Assembly: GCF_018446385.1 (NCBI RefSeq)
Contig: NC_055992.1
Span: 100,458,947-100,522,946 of the forward strand
From: Zingiber officinale
Lineage: Eukaryota; Streptophyta; Magnoliopsida; Zingiberales; Zingiberaceae
Length of the DNA: 64,000 bases
Direction: 5' to 3'
In this document: in pieces, positions 33,870 to 45,219 of the stretch
How the letters are laid out: every line of letters begins with the position of its first letter
Position numbering within the stretch: position 1 is the first letter of the stretch
Notes under the pieces: model-generated
The model's input: only the letters and a program-made list of their open reading frames with translations
Told to the model about the DNA's origin: nothing
Databases searched by the model: none
Translations under genes and position numbers: made by a program

Positions 33870-34210
33870 GCCTCCCAATCGATCAGTTGATCGATTGGAA
33901 TGGCCTGATCGATTCAGGTGGCTACTGTATACGAAAACTTTGTTTGGATCGATCGGTTGATCGATTCAGACTTGTTGATCGATCCATTGATCGATTCAGC
34001 TCGCTACTGTGCATGGGGTAAATTCTGGATCGATCGGCTGATCGATCCAGGCTTGCCAATCGATACAGTGATTGATTCCAAAGCTCTCTGTACGCGAGGC
34101 TAATTCCCCGGTCGATCCAGTGATCGATTCCAGAGCTTACTGTTCACGGAAATCAGCTCTCAATCGATCAACCGATTGATTGAGGTCCCTCCAATCGATC
34201 GGTCGATCGA
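33870..34210. repeat. array of ATCGAT-based palindromes in the G LTR
   Basis: At least eight units of the form (c/g)aatcgatc-n-gatcgatt(g/c) or ggatcgatc-n-gatcgatcc, for example GATCGATCGGCTGATCGATC at 34028-34047. Spacers between units average about 40 bp and include tactgt(a/g) phrases. The same kind of array occurs in copia element H. Confidence 0.85.
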
Positions 34211-34737
34211 TTGGAGTTTCTGATTTCGCTGCAGAACTCTGATTTCAGAGCTCGATCATACACAACTCAATATAATAAACCTAAAATGCCTAGAGAACAT
34301 TGTAATTAGTCTTCACTAACATTATGCGTGATTTACTACTCATCAATAAGCTAGCTAGTGTCCTAGGCATGGCATAAGCATGGTTTCACAATTCAAAATT
34401 CTTAAACATTCTAAAAGTGCATAAACATTGAAAAGAACAAAAGGTTCTAATTCTTTAAATTTGCTAGTTCCCAAGGGTCTTCATTCCAAGTTCCTGCCCA
34501 CACACATCTTTGTAGCATTGTCCTCTAGCCTCCGCTAATCCATCCTTCCTTTACCTTTATCTGCAGTATGTAATGACCAAATTTTCCTCATTAGGAGTTC
34601 TAAAAGTTCTTAAAAATATTTAGAAATACTTTAGAAAAATTCTAGAGATTTTTAGAAATTTTTAGAGTATTTTTATGCAATTTTTGGAGGTCGTTTGGTA
34701 TTTTTACCAAAAGAAAGAAGTTTTGACAAAAATGTCC

Positions 34738-34806
34738 AAGCCAAGGCTCGAACCGGCAACCCCTGACCCGAGCAAAACCCAACTAACCAACTGGGCTAGC
34801 AGTTGT
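34738..34806 (-). other. tRNA-like module 1 in E2
   Basis: Minus strand shows an A-box-like TAGCCCAGTTGGTT (34798-34785) and B-box-like GGTTCGAGCC (34754-34745). Same relative place as the modules in E1 and E3. Confidence 0.5.
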
Positions 34807-34880
34807 TACGTACTCAAATAAAGGGAGAATTTTATTTAAGTAGTAGAAGTTAATAACAAGAAATAATAGGGAGAAAAATT

Positions 34881-34955
34881 GGTTGCAGCCGGGATTCGAA
34901 CCCGCGACTCCAACCATGAGCCAAGCCGCGGCTGACCAAGTGCTCCAGCCGTCTG
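34881..34955 (-). other. tRNA-like module 2 in E2
   Basis: Minus strand shows GGAGCACTTGGTCAG (34946-34932) and a canonical B box GGGTTCGAATCCC (34903-34891) whose T stem pairs well. This is the most tRNA-like of the set, but I could not fold a matching acceptor stem. Confidence 0.5.
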
Positions 34956-37900
34956 TTCTGCATAGAAAAGGTAGGAAATTTATTTAAAGCAGTTAACAGA
35001 ATATTAAGGTATAAGAGGAGAACTTAGGGCTTGATTGATTACCCGTGACCTAATTCCTTCTTCTCTTCTCTCCTCGCGTCTCTCTTCTGTGCGCGACGAC
35101 CGTGCTCGGGCGGAAGGCAAGGAAGGCTAGGGCTTCGATCCGGCGGTCGGCCAAGGTTCTCCGAGGGGTTCCTCCATCTCCTTAAGCTCTTCTCGACGAG
35201 GAGGAGTCGGGAGCACGAAGAAGAGACGGGATTTCGAGCTCGCCGAAAGCCCTAGAAGCCTCCTTCTCGGTTGTAAGTCCAAGAAACCCAAAGTAAGTAG
35301 CTTTTCACCTGCGGTAGGAGTGGTTTTCGGATGTTGTTTGGATGTTTTCTTGTTTCCCTTGAATTCGAAGCAAGTTGTAAGATTTTTTTTAGTTTTGACA
35401 ATTCTGCCGTGGATCTTAAGGGAAGAAAGTAATTAGATTAAGCGTGTAGGTTTGGGTTTGGAGGATTACTGCAGAATAGTTATGATTGAGCTTGGTTTTT
35501 CCTTGCCGTGACATTGGGTATGCAGAATGATCGGGTTTAGGGTTTTCTTTTGTTGCCGTGGCACATAGCATGTAGAACAAGTATGGTTTTGAGGTTACAA
35601 TAGCAATTTTCATTAGATTTGTTGGTTGTGACTTGATGAGCATGTCCGGGTTGAAGGGAAGCTAGCAATCTTGGGTTTTTATTTTGTTGCCGTGGCACAT
35701 GGCAGGAGGAACAATTACTACAGTGCAGTTTTGATTTGTTATCAATTCATTGGCATGTTGTTAGCCATTTTATCACTTATTCCCTAACCGCAGCTTTAGT
35801 TTCTTTTAAGTTGTGTAGATTAGCAATGAAAAGATTGTGTTCAGTGCTGGCTTTATAGATTCAGTGCAATGTGGATTAGATTGCTGTTAGACCCCTTTCG
35901 TCCATGCTCAGTACTGGTTTGGTTGGTGTGAATGGCTTTAAGGAATAAGTATAGTATGTAGATTAATTGTTAGCATTGCAGTTTAGCATTGCAGATTTTT
36001 ACCTTTTGTAGTAGTGCAGATTTTTACATTTTGTGGCATTGCAGTTTATCTCGTTTAGTAGTGTAGATTCTTTGTTTCTTATTTTGAAGCATGCTTAAAG
36101 AATTTAGATTTGCTTCCCTTTGTTTTAATTCTGACATAGCATGCTTAAGGAATTCAGATGTGGTTTCCTTTATTTAATTCTGTTGTAGCATACTTAAAAA
36201 AAAGTCAGATTCAATTTTCCTTTGATTTATATCTATTGTAGCATGCTTAAAGAAGTTAGATTCGCTTTCTTTTGATTTGTTTCTGATGTAGTATGCTTAT
36301 AGAAGTCAGATTTTCTTTCCTTTGATTTAATTTTGTATAGCATATAGATTTAAGTTTAGAAACGTTTACTAATATATATAAGTTTAGAGTTGTATAAGTT
36401 TAGAGATGTATAAGTTTAGAGTGTTTACTTGAAGAGACTAGTATTTCACTTGAACAAGTATAAGAAAGATAAAGAAAAGAAAGAAAAAGGCCAAGGCCTT
36501 AAGTAGATCCCAAAGTCAAGACTTTAGGGATTTTGGCACACAAGGTGCCTATTAAAATGTCAAGGCATTTAAAGAAGAAGTAATTAAGATTATAAGTATT
36601 TTACTTTTAAGAAGAGGCTAGTACCCGACTTCCGAGGTTGTCGTTAAACAAATCCAGGTGTCCAATTCCGAGGTCTTGGCCCTAGTAGACCGAGGTCTGC
36701 TCTTTTAGGATTGGTGGCTCGTTACTCCAACCTATTAGGGAACGCGCATAAGATGGTACTACGCCTGGGCCTAAGAAGAAGTTGATTATTATTTTGAAGT
36801 ATTATAAGTATAAGTTTTTGAACAAGTAAAACGAGTCTTACATAAACATAAAGTATTAAAGATTAAGTTAGAACGAATGAAATAAAGTTTCATATAGTTC
36901 TAAAAATCAATAAGTTTAGTTCTTTACTCTACCATGTTTATCTAGTGGATGAGTAGTTTTCATGTTTACCTATTAGATGACTAGCATGATTAGCTATTAG
37001 AATTACATGAGTAGATTCCTTAGCTTTTCTTTGCTATTAGTTTGACATGAGCAGTTATGTTTATGCTTTATTTCTTTTTAGAGCATATAGTTTCTAGTTC
37101 TTTTCGTATACATGCACATTCGTGATTTTGTGAGTTAGATAGCGCTTACTAAGCAAATTTTGCTTATAGATTGCACTTCCTCTTACTGCAGATACAGGAA
37201 AGGAAAAGATATAGAAAGGAAGGCGACAAGGAGGTGTTCGAAGGATGTGTGATGCCAGGACTATGGAAGCCTTGGGACTAGGAAAGAAGTTTTATTTTAG
37301 TTTCCATTGTCTTTCGCTATGTTAGGAGTATTTGAGATAATATTTGTTATTTTGATATGATTAGGACATAGTAGAAGAATTGTAATCTTGTGTGATGATT
37401 TCTGGTGTTGTTTTCTTTATTTTGGATTTATTATACTGCGTGGTTGATTGATATGTGTTCCAGCCGCTTGTGGCTGAGTATATATTACATGTATTGTTGA
37501 ATATGGTCACCGGTACAGGGGAGACTCTGCCGGAATTTTTCGGTAGGGTTTCCATGTGATTTTTAATCATACCGGTTAAGTAGAGTTAGTAGTTAAGTAA
37601 CGGTCATCCTTAGAGAGTAGTAGTAGTAAGAAGGGTGATCGTTACACAGTATAAGGAAAAGAAGTATCTGTAAGCTCGAGAGCTTAGTAAGAAACCATCT
37701 ACCTCACAAAACATGCATACGATGCAATTTATGCTTTTAAAACATGCTATTTGAAATATATGTTGACCATTGCTAAACATGGATTCTAAAACATGACATA
37801 ATCACATACGATACATGACAATTATAGCTAAGCATGAAATCATCATGTGGATCCATAAGAACTAAACTGAAATAAAAGCGGGCTATACTACTGCTAACTG

Positions 37901-38829
37901 ATGCTAAGCTGCTCTATATTCACATAAACTATATTGTGAAGTTTTGAAAGCTATTTATCATAAATAGATTAAAATACATAATCATGCTGCTGATGGGCCC
38001 GACAACTGTACTTGCTGTGCGCGCATCCCTAACTAACCCGGGGTTGCAAATTCCAAATCTAGTAGGGTTTACTAGGTTATCTAAACCTAGGGACGACTAT
38101 GGGAGCCCAACCCAATGGACATCTAGTCCAGTACAGTGCCACTGCTAAAAGTAAAATACTGAGCATAAGCTAATAATTCTTGTCTTGCTTTTACTAGGTT
38201 GTCTGAACCTAGAACTAGATTATCTAAACTTAGAGGCGACTATGGGTGCCCACCCATTAGACCGTAGTCCCATATAAGCTGAAACAAGACTGAACATGCT
38301 ATAAAAATGCTTCTATTGCATTTACTGAGCTATTATAATGCCTATGGTGTCATTTAACTGAGCTACACATTTTATCAAACATATGGTGTGCACTAGTTCA
38401 CACCCTACATACTAAAATTCTGCATACAACTAAACTAATGCATAAAACCTCGAAAAGAGCTACTTATACTGCAGGTGAGGGGTCTCTTACCTCCTGCTCG
38501 AAGTTTCTTACAGATCTAAACGCTAGGTTTCCCGGAGAAGAGACCTCTTCAACAATCTCCTCGCGTCTATGTGCCCTTCTCGCGGAGAGGAACGTTCTCG
38601 TGCTGGAGTCATCGCCAGAAGGTGCTCTTGAAGACCTTGGAACGAAACCCTAGCCCTTAGGGCTTGGTGCGCCGAGGGAAGAAGAGAAGGGAGAGGCGGC
38701 GTGAGGGTGAGGAGAGGAAGAATCCCGATCCAAAATAAACCCTCACTTAATTATTTCCCTATTTATATTAAGTAGGTAATTCGACCCAACTCTAACATAA
38801 ATATAATTGATTCCCTTTTCTTTTAGCAC

Positions 38830-38910
38830 GACCCTACTGGGTTCACTTGGTTACTAAGTCACCCTATAAGGCATAGAATTCGCTAGGTCTTGAGTTCAAT
38901 TCCCGCTTAA
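38830..38910 (+). other. tRNA-like module in the LTR of G
   Basis: TGGGTTCACTTGGTTA (from 38838) and GAGTTCAATTCCCG (38892-38905) occupy the A- and B-box places. It is degraded, antisense to the LTR, and close to the LTR start as in E1-E3. Confidence 0.4.
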
Positions 38911-39048
38911 GCTATTTTACGTTTCTTTTTGTTTTTTTTTTTGCTACTTCCGCTACTCTAAAAATTCCATAAAAATATCCTAAAATTCCAGAAAAATCAT
39001 AGAATATTTCTAAAATTGATTTGAGAATTTTCGGGCGTTACAAAGAAC

Positions 39049-40033
39049 TAATATTGCTTAGTGATAATTGATGACTTCTCTAGGTACACATGGGTAAAAT
39101 TCCTAAAAACAAAAAATGAAACCTATGAAACATTTAGTAATTTTTGCAAATTAATGGAAAATGAATTTGAAATGAGTATGATTGGGGAACTCAACTTTTT
39201 CTTAGGCTTACAAATAAAACAAACCAAAGATGGAATCTACATTTATCAAACTAAATATGCTAAGGAGTTAATTAAAAAATTCTGCATGGAAAACTCAAAA
39301 ATTATAAATACTCCAATGGCAACCAACATTAACATTGACTCTGACCCTGAAGGGAAACCAGTAGATCCAAAGTACTATAGGAGTGTCATAGGTAGCTTAC
39401 TTTACCTAACTGCAAGCCGACCCAACATATTGTTTGCAGTAGGTATGTGCGCAAGATACCAATCCTGTGCAAAAGAGTCACACCTAACATATGTTAAAAG
39501 AATACTTAGGTATATTAAAGGAACTCTAAATGTAGGACTTTGGTACCCAAGAACTTGTACCTTTGACCTTTATGGCTATTCTAATTCGGACTATGCTGGA
39601 TGCAAATTAGACAGAAAAAGTACAAGTGGTAGCTGCCAAATTCTAGGTCAGTGCCTAGTAAGTTGGTCAAGCAGAAAGCAACACTGTTGCTTTATCCACT
39701 ACAGAAGATGATTACATAGCCCTAGGAGAATGTGCATCTCAACTGTTGTGGATGATGCATACATTAAAAGACTATCAACTATAATATAAAAATACAAAAA
39801 TCTTTATTGATAATATCAGCTCAATTAATCTAACCAAAAATCCTATTCACCATTCTAGGACCAAACACTTAGAGGTGAAACACCATTTCGTAAGGGATCA
39901 CGTAGCTAAGGGTGAAATTGCACTCAATCATGTTGAGTCCAAATCAAACCTAGCTGACATTTTTACAAAACCCTTACCTGAACTTGAGTTCAGTGCACTT
40001 AGAAGACAAATAGGAATGTGTTGGGTAGAATAG
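39049..40033 (+). pseudogene. pol: Sirevirus pol: collapsed integrase/reverse transcriptase and RNase H (D)
   Basis: The frame starts in the integrase core (VIIDDFSRYTWVKFLKTKNE). After FSNFCK it passes directly into the last third of reverse transcriptase (EFEMSMIGELNFFLGLQIKQ), so most of integrase and the polymerase active site are deleted without loss of frame. RNase H follows: SRPNILFAVGMCARYQ, YSNSDYAGCKLDRKSTSG and SWSSRKQ. A one-base loss near 39683 shifts the frame. The other frame continues with ALSTTEDDYIALGE, one TAA near 39783, HHSRTKHLEVKHHFVRDHV, LADIFTKPL and a stop at 40033. It cannot polymerise DNA. Confidence 0.9.
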
Positions 40034-41309
40034 GTATTTCTGTCTACTTAATCATCTTGCTTTTACGTGTTTTCAAATTCTAGGAAAAATAGTTTTCAAA
40101 ATACCAATTTCTTAGAATTTTTAAAATTCAGACTTAGCCTAAGTTTTCCCCCTAGAAATCATGTTCCCCTAGACTTAAGCCAGAGCATCTCACAAACACC
40201 TAGGTATACCTTGCTTGTGCTTGTAAGACATAGAATGGCGTGAGATGCATAGGGTACAGCCTAGACTCAAGAATGCTTATATTTGTGCATCAATATGAGT
40301 CTGGGTGTTAAACACGTAATATACATCAATCAAGTCAAGTTTTCCAGCTCTAGTCAAATCTAACTGGGCCAAATTGACTTAACTTGACTAACCATGTGAA
40401 AGTTGTTGCCCTATAGGCAATCAGCAAGTAGCTAAAGGTTAGACAGTTGGTAAAGGATATTCAGTTTTCTGATTAAGCATGTTTGATCTTTAGGGCTTGC
40501 ATGTTTGATCTTTAGGGCTCTGATACCTCTTAAAGTTAATCTATTGAACTTGACTCATGCTTGGACTTAAGGACAACTGACTTTGAATAAATAACCTAAA
40601 CCAAATTTTTAGCTACTCTACTCCCTCCTTGTCCTAAAATTTAATAAGTATTGTTTAAAAAATAAAGCTAAGTTCTTCTTAACCTAGCTATAGCTTTCAA
40701 AATCTAATACTTGCAAAGAGCTAAGCTAAGTTCCAATCTTTATGTTCAGAATTTTAAAACTTACCTCACTTTGAAATCTAACTTTGTAAATTCTTTCTTT
40801 CCTAAGTAAAGCACAGTTTTGTAAAACTTAACTCATTGCTTTCAAAAAGTAAAAAGGCAACTTCAAAAATATTTTCTCCTAAGTAAAAATTATAGTTTTA
40901 ACTGTCAAAAGGATCCACCTTCTAGTAGTTTTAACTAAGTTTCCAAAGAGCTAACATCAACCTTTCACTTGGCTAAAAGTAAGAAATAAAAATGATAAAC
41001 TGTTAAGTGTTTTCAAAATCTTGTCATCCCTCTTTAAAAATCAAATGACTATTTTTGCTTATTTTTGATATATGGCAAAGGGGGAGAGTAGCAAATTCAA
41101 TTCAAATACTCGAATAATTGTAAAAATCAAAGTCAAAATAATGAATATTAAAGGGGGAGTAACAGTTAAGGGGGAGCCTATACTTGGTGCTATACTTTAA
41201 ATTCATAAAGTTTACTTTAGCAAAATTGCTAAGCTTGCTTTAAATGTTTTCATCTATTCGTGATTACTTAACTTTGAATTTGAGTTGCCATAATCAAAAA
41301 GGGGGAGAT
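40034..41309 (+). other. non-coding 3' region of D with repeated polypurine tracts
   Basis: No frame of note. A 23-bp duplication (gcatgtttgatctttagggc) lies at about 40474-40519. Polypurine tracts aaagggggagag (about 41087), aaagggggag plus aagggggag (41152-41176) and aaaaagggggaga (41296-41308) precede the 3' LTR, the multi-tract pattern of Sireviruses. Confidence 0.78.
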
Positions 41310-42566
41310 TGTTGATGTGGGAAGCATCTGACGATCGAACTCATGTTTTGATAATGACAAAGGATTCAAAGTTAAGATGCTTTGTGATCTAACAAGTCTG
41401 CTCGAGTATTTCAGGAAAGTCCTAGCTACGGTTAGGCAAAGGGAAAACCCTAGGGGGCGGTAACCCTAGGTCATAGGGGGTGGTAACCCTATGCGGAAAG
41501 TCTTGGCAGGTCGATGGCTTCATGCAAAAGTCCTAGGGGGTGGTAACCCTAGGTGGAAAGTCCTGGTGTCGCGAACCAGGTGAAAGACTGGACTAGCTAG
41601 GAAGCGAATGCCCAGCAGAAAGTCCAGAAGCGTCGAGTGCTGAGCAAAAGTCCAGTCGATCTGGAGGATCGCACTGGCAACAGGTAAATCTCCTGAGTGG
41701 AGTAGGTGAGGACACATTCCCCGCAGAGGGAACAGTAGACGTCGGGTCGACCTAGGATTTCCGGGCGGAAATCCGATGTCAGACCCTGATAGTCTGAGGA
41801 CTATCGATAATATTTTGTTACCTTATTTATGACTTTATGTGCTAACCTTGTGTTGCAGGATATTGTTTTCGACTAACATGTCTTGCAGGTGCAAAATAAT
41901 GAAGTCTTCCCTCGGATGAACAGTGTCCGAGGCGCCTCCATGGAGCTTGGAGGCGCCTCGAGTGCAAAGCTGGAGCTGGCTGTGAAACACCTTGGGAGGC
42001 GCCTTGAAGGACTCATAAGGCGCCTTGGAAGGCGCCTTGAATGGGGTATAAGGCGCCTTGAGCAAATGAACTTCGACCAGTTCAAGCTTAATCCACGCGG
42101 GTGACTCGGCAGTATGAAGGCGCCTTCGGAGGCTTCCAAGCCGCCTTGAATACCCTTTATAAGGGGGTTTCGAGCAGCACCTCAACTCATTCAATTCCAA
42201 GTGATTCTCTTGCCACGTGCTACTCCAAAAGACGTTTCGAAGTGCTGCTACTTGTGCCCGACGACCCAGAGCTCCGAGATCTCATTTTTTGTTGTCGGTA
42301 TAGATTTATTTAACGCATTTATTGTAATACTTAGTTTGTAATAATCGTGCTTATAGTTGTTGCCCATCGAAAGCGATCAAGGATCGCGGGCCTTCGAGTA
42401 GGAGTCGTCACAGGCTCCGAACGAAGTAAAATCCTTCGTGTCTGTGTCTCTTTATGTCATTTCCGCTGCTTTAATTTCTGACCGAGTTTTTACGATTCCG
42501 ATAATCGAACACAATAGCCGCGAGCGCTATTCACCCCCCCCCCCTCTAGCGCGTCTCGATCCAACA
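41310..42566 (+). repeat. 3' LTR of D
   Basis: TGTTGATGTGGG to CCAACA, 1,257 bp. It holds hairpin units (41410-41660), seven GGCGCC palindromes (41931-42117) against about five in the 5' LTR, a TATA-like TTTATAAG at 42157-42163, and a ten-C run before its end. Confidence 0.92.
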
Positions 42567-42571
42567 TGACC

Positions 42572-43050
42572 TTCTTGCTTAGATCCAATGGTCCATATCA
42601 TTTCAGATCTGGATCAAGGGTAGAATGCTTAGATCTGAATGAAGGAATAAGATCTCTCTTGAATTGGATCGACGGTTGATACATTCTGCTTGATCTCCCT
42701 CATCTGACCTCCAAATCAAGCCAAATTTGATCTGACTCGACCCTAATCCATGGCTCTTTGGATTTTCTACAAAATCATATTAAAATATGAGATTAAATTC
42801 CATAATTTGTAGGAAATTTATAATTAAGTCTAAAATGAATTATTATTCGTAAACATGATATAAACACCAAATTTATCATACGAGAAGGTAAAAAATGCCA
42901 AGAATAAGAGTCACAATAATAGATAAAAATGTTATCTATCAAAGTCTCCTCTCGCTCAGACGGAGGTTGGGGAGTTGTCATGGGAATAGGGGCCTGTCGA
43001 GCTGAAGTTGCCGAACAGGAGGAAGACTCCTCTCGGTGCCTCTTACAGTG
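42572..43050. other. unassigned DNA right of D
   Basis: No gene recognised. agatctgaa/agatctgga phrases recur. It continues the target DNA left of 9600 and leads to the 3' end of the antisense ORF. Confidence 0.45.
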
Positions 43051-44069
43051 CTAGATCAACGGCTTGCTAGAAGTGGCCGACTCTGATGGAACCACGGTCG
43101 ACGCCATAGAGGGGCTGTGAGGACACAACTTACCAATGTTTGACACTATGTCGCTAGCTACCGCCCAACTTCCCCCTGCTTCACTGGTCGGGTCTTCATA
43201 ATGCTCGACTGGCAATAAACAACGACTTTCTAGATCGACCACTCCTTTAGCATTGTTCTCCGCATCAACAAGCTTACACTTGCCGCTCAACAACGCTCTG
43301 TTCATGTTTTAGCAGTAAAAAAGAAAGAAAAATTAGTTAGATTCAAAGATGACAGGAAGAAAAATGACATACCTAAAGGGGTGGGCGGTCATGTTCGAGA
43401 AGGACTTAGCCTGAACACATAAAAGACTCCCTCCAATAGCAGCATGTGTATATGATACTTCTGACCAGCCAGACTCGTGGCTGCTTGGAGGTAAGCCAGC
43501 TCGCCTTGGTATCTCCCGAACGGAGGAGGTTTCAATAGTTCTATTTGCCAACCAGTTGAAAAGACGGGTCGGTCGGGGAGACGGGCGAAGAAATAATGAT
43601 CTTTCTAGTGCTTATTTGAGGTGGCCATTTTATCAAAATAAACAACGCCCACTCGAGCTTGAAAAAGGAAGGTGCCCGACTCATAAAGCTTGGGGTTGTA
43701 GAAGTAGTGGAATAGGTAGGGTGAAAGGGGAGTGTTGTGCACACGAAATAGTACAATACCCCTGCACAGTAGTCTAAAGGAATTGGGTACTAATTGATGC
43801 AATGGAATGTGAAAGTATCTATAAACTTCAGAGAAGAAGGGATGGATGAGAAAGAGTAGGTCGACAAAGAACTGGTCTTTGAATTAGGGAAGAAAGTTGA
43901 CCGTAATTGTATAGGGGAGAGCATAAGCAGAGGGGATGACGATTTGATAATCGTCGGGAATATGGTAAGTCAGTTTCATTTTATCGACCTCGTCACCATT
44001 AAAATCAGACGTGGTGGAGGTGTACCACAGCCTTGGGATAGCTGGGGGTGGGGAAGGAGAGCGTGCCAT
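43051..44069 (-). pseudogene. Transposase_28-like antisense ORF of a Tat-type gypsy element, frameshifted
   Basis: Starts MARSPSPPPAIPRLWYTSTT at 44069. It continues in changing frames through YHIPDDYQIVIPSAYALP, LVPNSFRLLCRGIVLFRV, a HWKDHYFFARLP-like stretch and MNRALLSGKCKLVDAEN, ending at a stop at 43051. These words and their order resemble the plant family annotated as putative gypsy-type transposon (Transposase_28), which Tat-lineage retrotransposons carry as an extra antisense ORF behind pol. A plus-strand polypurine tract and LTR at 58648 onward, on the far side of insertion H, fit that reading. Function of the protein is unknown. The copy has at least three frame breaks. Confidence 0.6.
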
Positions 44070-44867
44070 GGAATGAAGGTCAGAAATCGAAGATCAAAAG
44101 ATTGAAAGGGGAAGAAAAGAGTGGAGTTTACTGAAGAAAGATCACCGATGATGAAGCATTAGCAAGAAGCAGAAGAGAAGAAGACAAAGCACGAAGATGA
44201 TAGACCGTGAAAAGGGAAATTATGGGCTTAAAAACCCTATCTACAGCAGCCCAAGGCCGTCCGATCAAGGGTTTTGAAAAATGAGACTTAATTCGAGTCG
44301 TTGAATTCGAAAAGCCCATTGTCGCATCTAATCCAAATAGTTACCTATTGTTGGGACTAAAATGTAGCTAGATGGGGGGGGGGGGGGGGATGAATAGCTC
44401 AGCGCGATCCCGTGCTCGTCGTTGCTTGCTTCTTGAGATGAAATGCAGCGGAAAATACAAAGAAACAACCACACAACGCTAACTCGTAGATTTACTTGGT
44501 ATCCACCTCAAGAACAGGTGACTAGTCCAAGGATCCACACACTCACGCACCCTCCACTAATAAAACACTCTTTTACGGTAACTACCGAAGGTGGAGAAGC
44601 CCTACAATACTCTCAATAGAACAAGAAAGCAAGGGAAGACAAATACAAGAAATATCTTACAAGATATGCAGTGAAAACCCTAACCCTAGCTTCTTCCTCT
44701 TGTTGTAGTCACGCCTCTTGACTTGGATGTCTCTCCAAGATCCTTCAAGAACTGGCTGTGAGAGTGGAAAACGCTGTGGAGAAGCTGCTGTGGAGATCGG
44801 AGCTGAACAATGCGGGTGTTTTTGGAGAAAGAGCTCGACAACGACTTTAATCGACGCCAACAGTCGA

Positions 44868-45180
44868 ATCCCAATCGATTGGGGAGGCTTTGGATCGATC
44901 GGCTGACCGATTCAGAGCGCCTCTGTGCTCTTGGGAATCGCCTGGATCGATCGGCTGATCGATCCAGCGCTTATCGCATAAAATCGCAGCTTCCAATCGA
45001 TCGCCCGATCGATTGGAGGCTCCCAATCGATTGGCTGATCGATTGGGAGGCTTTCTGTTCACGCGCCACTCCTTCCCAATCGATCCACTGATCGATTGGG
45101 AGGAGGTTTGTCGTAGGTACTCACCCAATCGATTGGTCGATCGATTGGGCATGAGCCAATTGATCGGCTGATCGATCCAG
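44868..45180. repeat. ATCGAT palindrome array, 3' LTR of H
   Basis: About eight units of paired cgatc/gatcg half-sites, including GATCGATCGGCTGATCGATC at 44945-44964. Between units lie phrases such as gcgcctctgtgctcttgg. It corresponds to 57145-57465 in the other LTR, where unit number differs. Confidence 0.88.
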
Positions 45181-45219
45181 CTCCTGTTTTTGCCCAAAAA
45201 CAAGTCCAAAGTCCCCTCC

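Larger units (their letters stand above)
34569..37646 (+). mobile_element. solo LTR E2 in the LTR of G
   Basis: TGTAATGACC to GATCGTTACA, 3,078 bp, flanked by cagta (34564-34568 and 37647-37651). No internal domain. It has a GC-rich leader-like region at 35035-35280 followed by GTAAGT donor-like phrases (35273 and 35292). Two tRNA-like modules lie near its start, antisense. Same family as E1 and E3. Confidence 0.82.
29822..39042 (-). mobile_element. truncated Ty3/gypsy chromovirus G inside D
   Basis: On the minus strand: 5' LTR (39042 to 33619, itself interrupted by E2), primer site, gag, protease, reverse transcriptase/RNase H and integrase zinc finger. It then stops abruptly at about 29822 against D's pol. 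The integrase core, any chromodomain and the 3' LTR are absent, so a deletion removed them together with a piece of D's integrase. No target duplication can be checked because one end is lost. Confidence 0.88.
33619..39042 (-). repeat. 5' LTR of G, interrupted by E2
   Basis: On the minus strand it begins TGTAACGCCC at 39042 and ends GGTCGTTATA at 33619. Own sequence is 33619-34568 plus 37647-39042, about 2.3 kb. It carries an ATCGAT palindrome array near its inner end and a tRNA-like module near its start. Confidence 0.85.
9601..42566 (+). mobile_element. Sirevirus D (Ty1/copia) with heavily invaded gag-pol
   Basis: The LTR starts decayed as TATTGATGCAGG at 9601, and the 3' LTR ends CCAACA at 42566. 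The 5-bp duplication tgacc lies at 9596-9600 and 42567-42571. Inside, in order, are the 5' LTR (interrupted by E1 and F), primer site, gag, long AT-rich minisatellites, protease part of pol, chromovirus G, a collapsed integrase/reverse transcriptase, RNase H, repeated polypurine tracts and the 3' LTR. The span is 33 kb; without insertions it would be about 9 kb. It is the only copia element here that retains pol sequence. Confidence 0.9.

Noticed and set aside
33870-34210. Regularly spaced ATCGAT palindromes as a CRISPR-like array
   Set aside because: Units are imperfect and spacers uneven. The array lies in an LTR of a plant retrotransposon, and no cas genes exist.
34881-34955. A functional tRNA gene
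   Set aside because: The B box and T stem are good, but no acceptor stem or clear anticodon arm could be folded. Kept as a tRNA-like module only.
40034-41309. A possible envelope-like ORF between pol and the 3' LTR of D
   Set aside because: Some Sireviruses carry one, but here all frames are closed and no membrane-type segment is visible.
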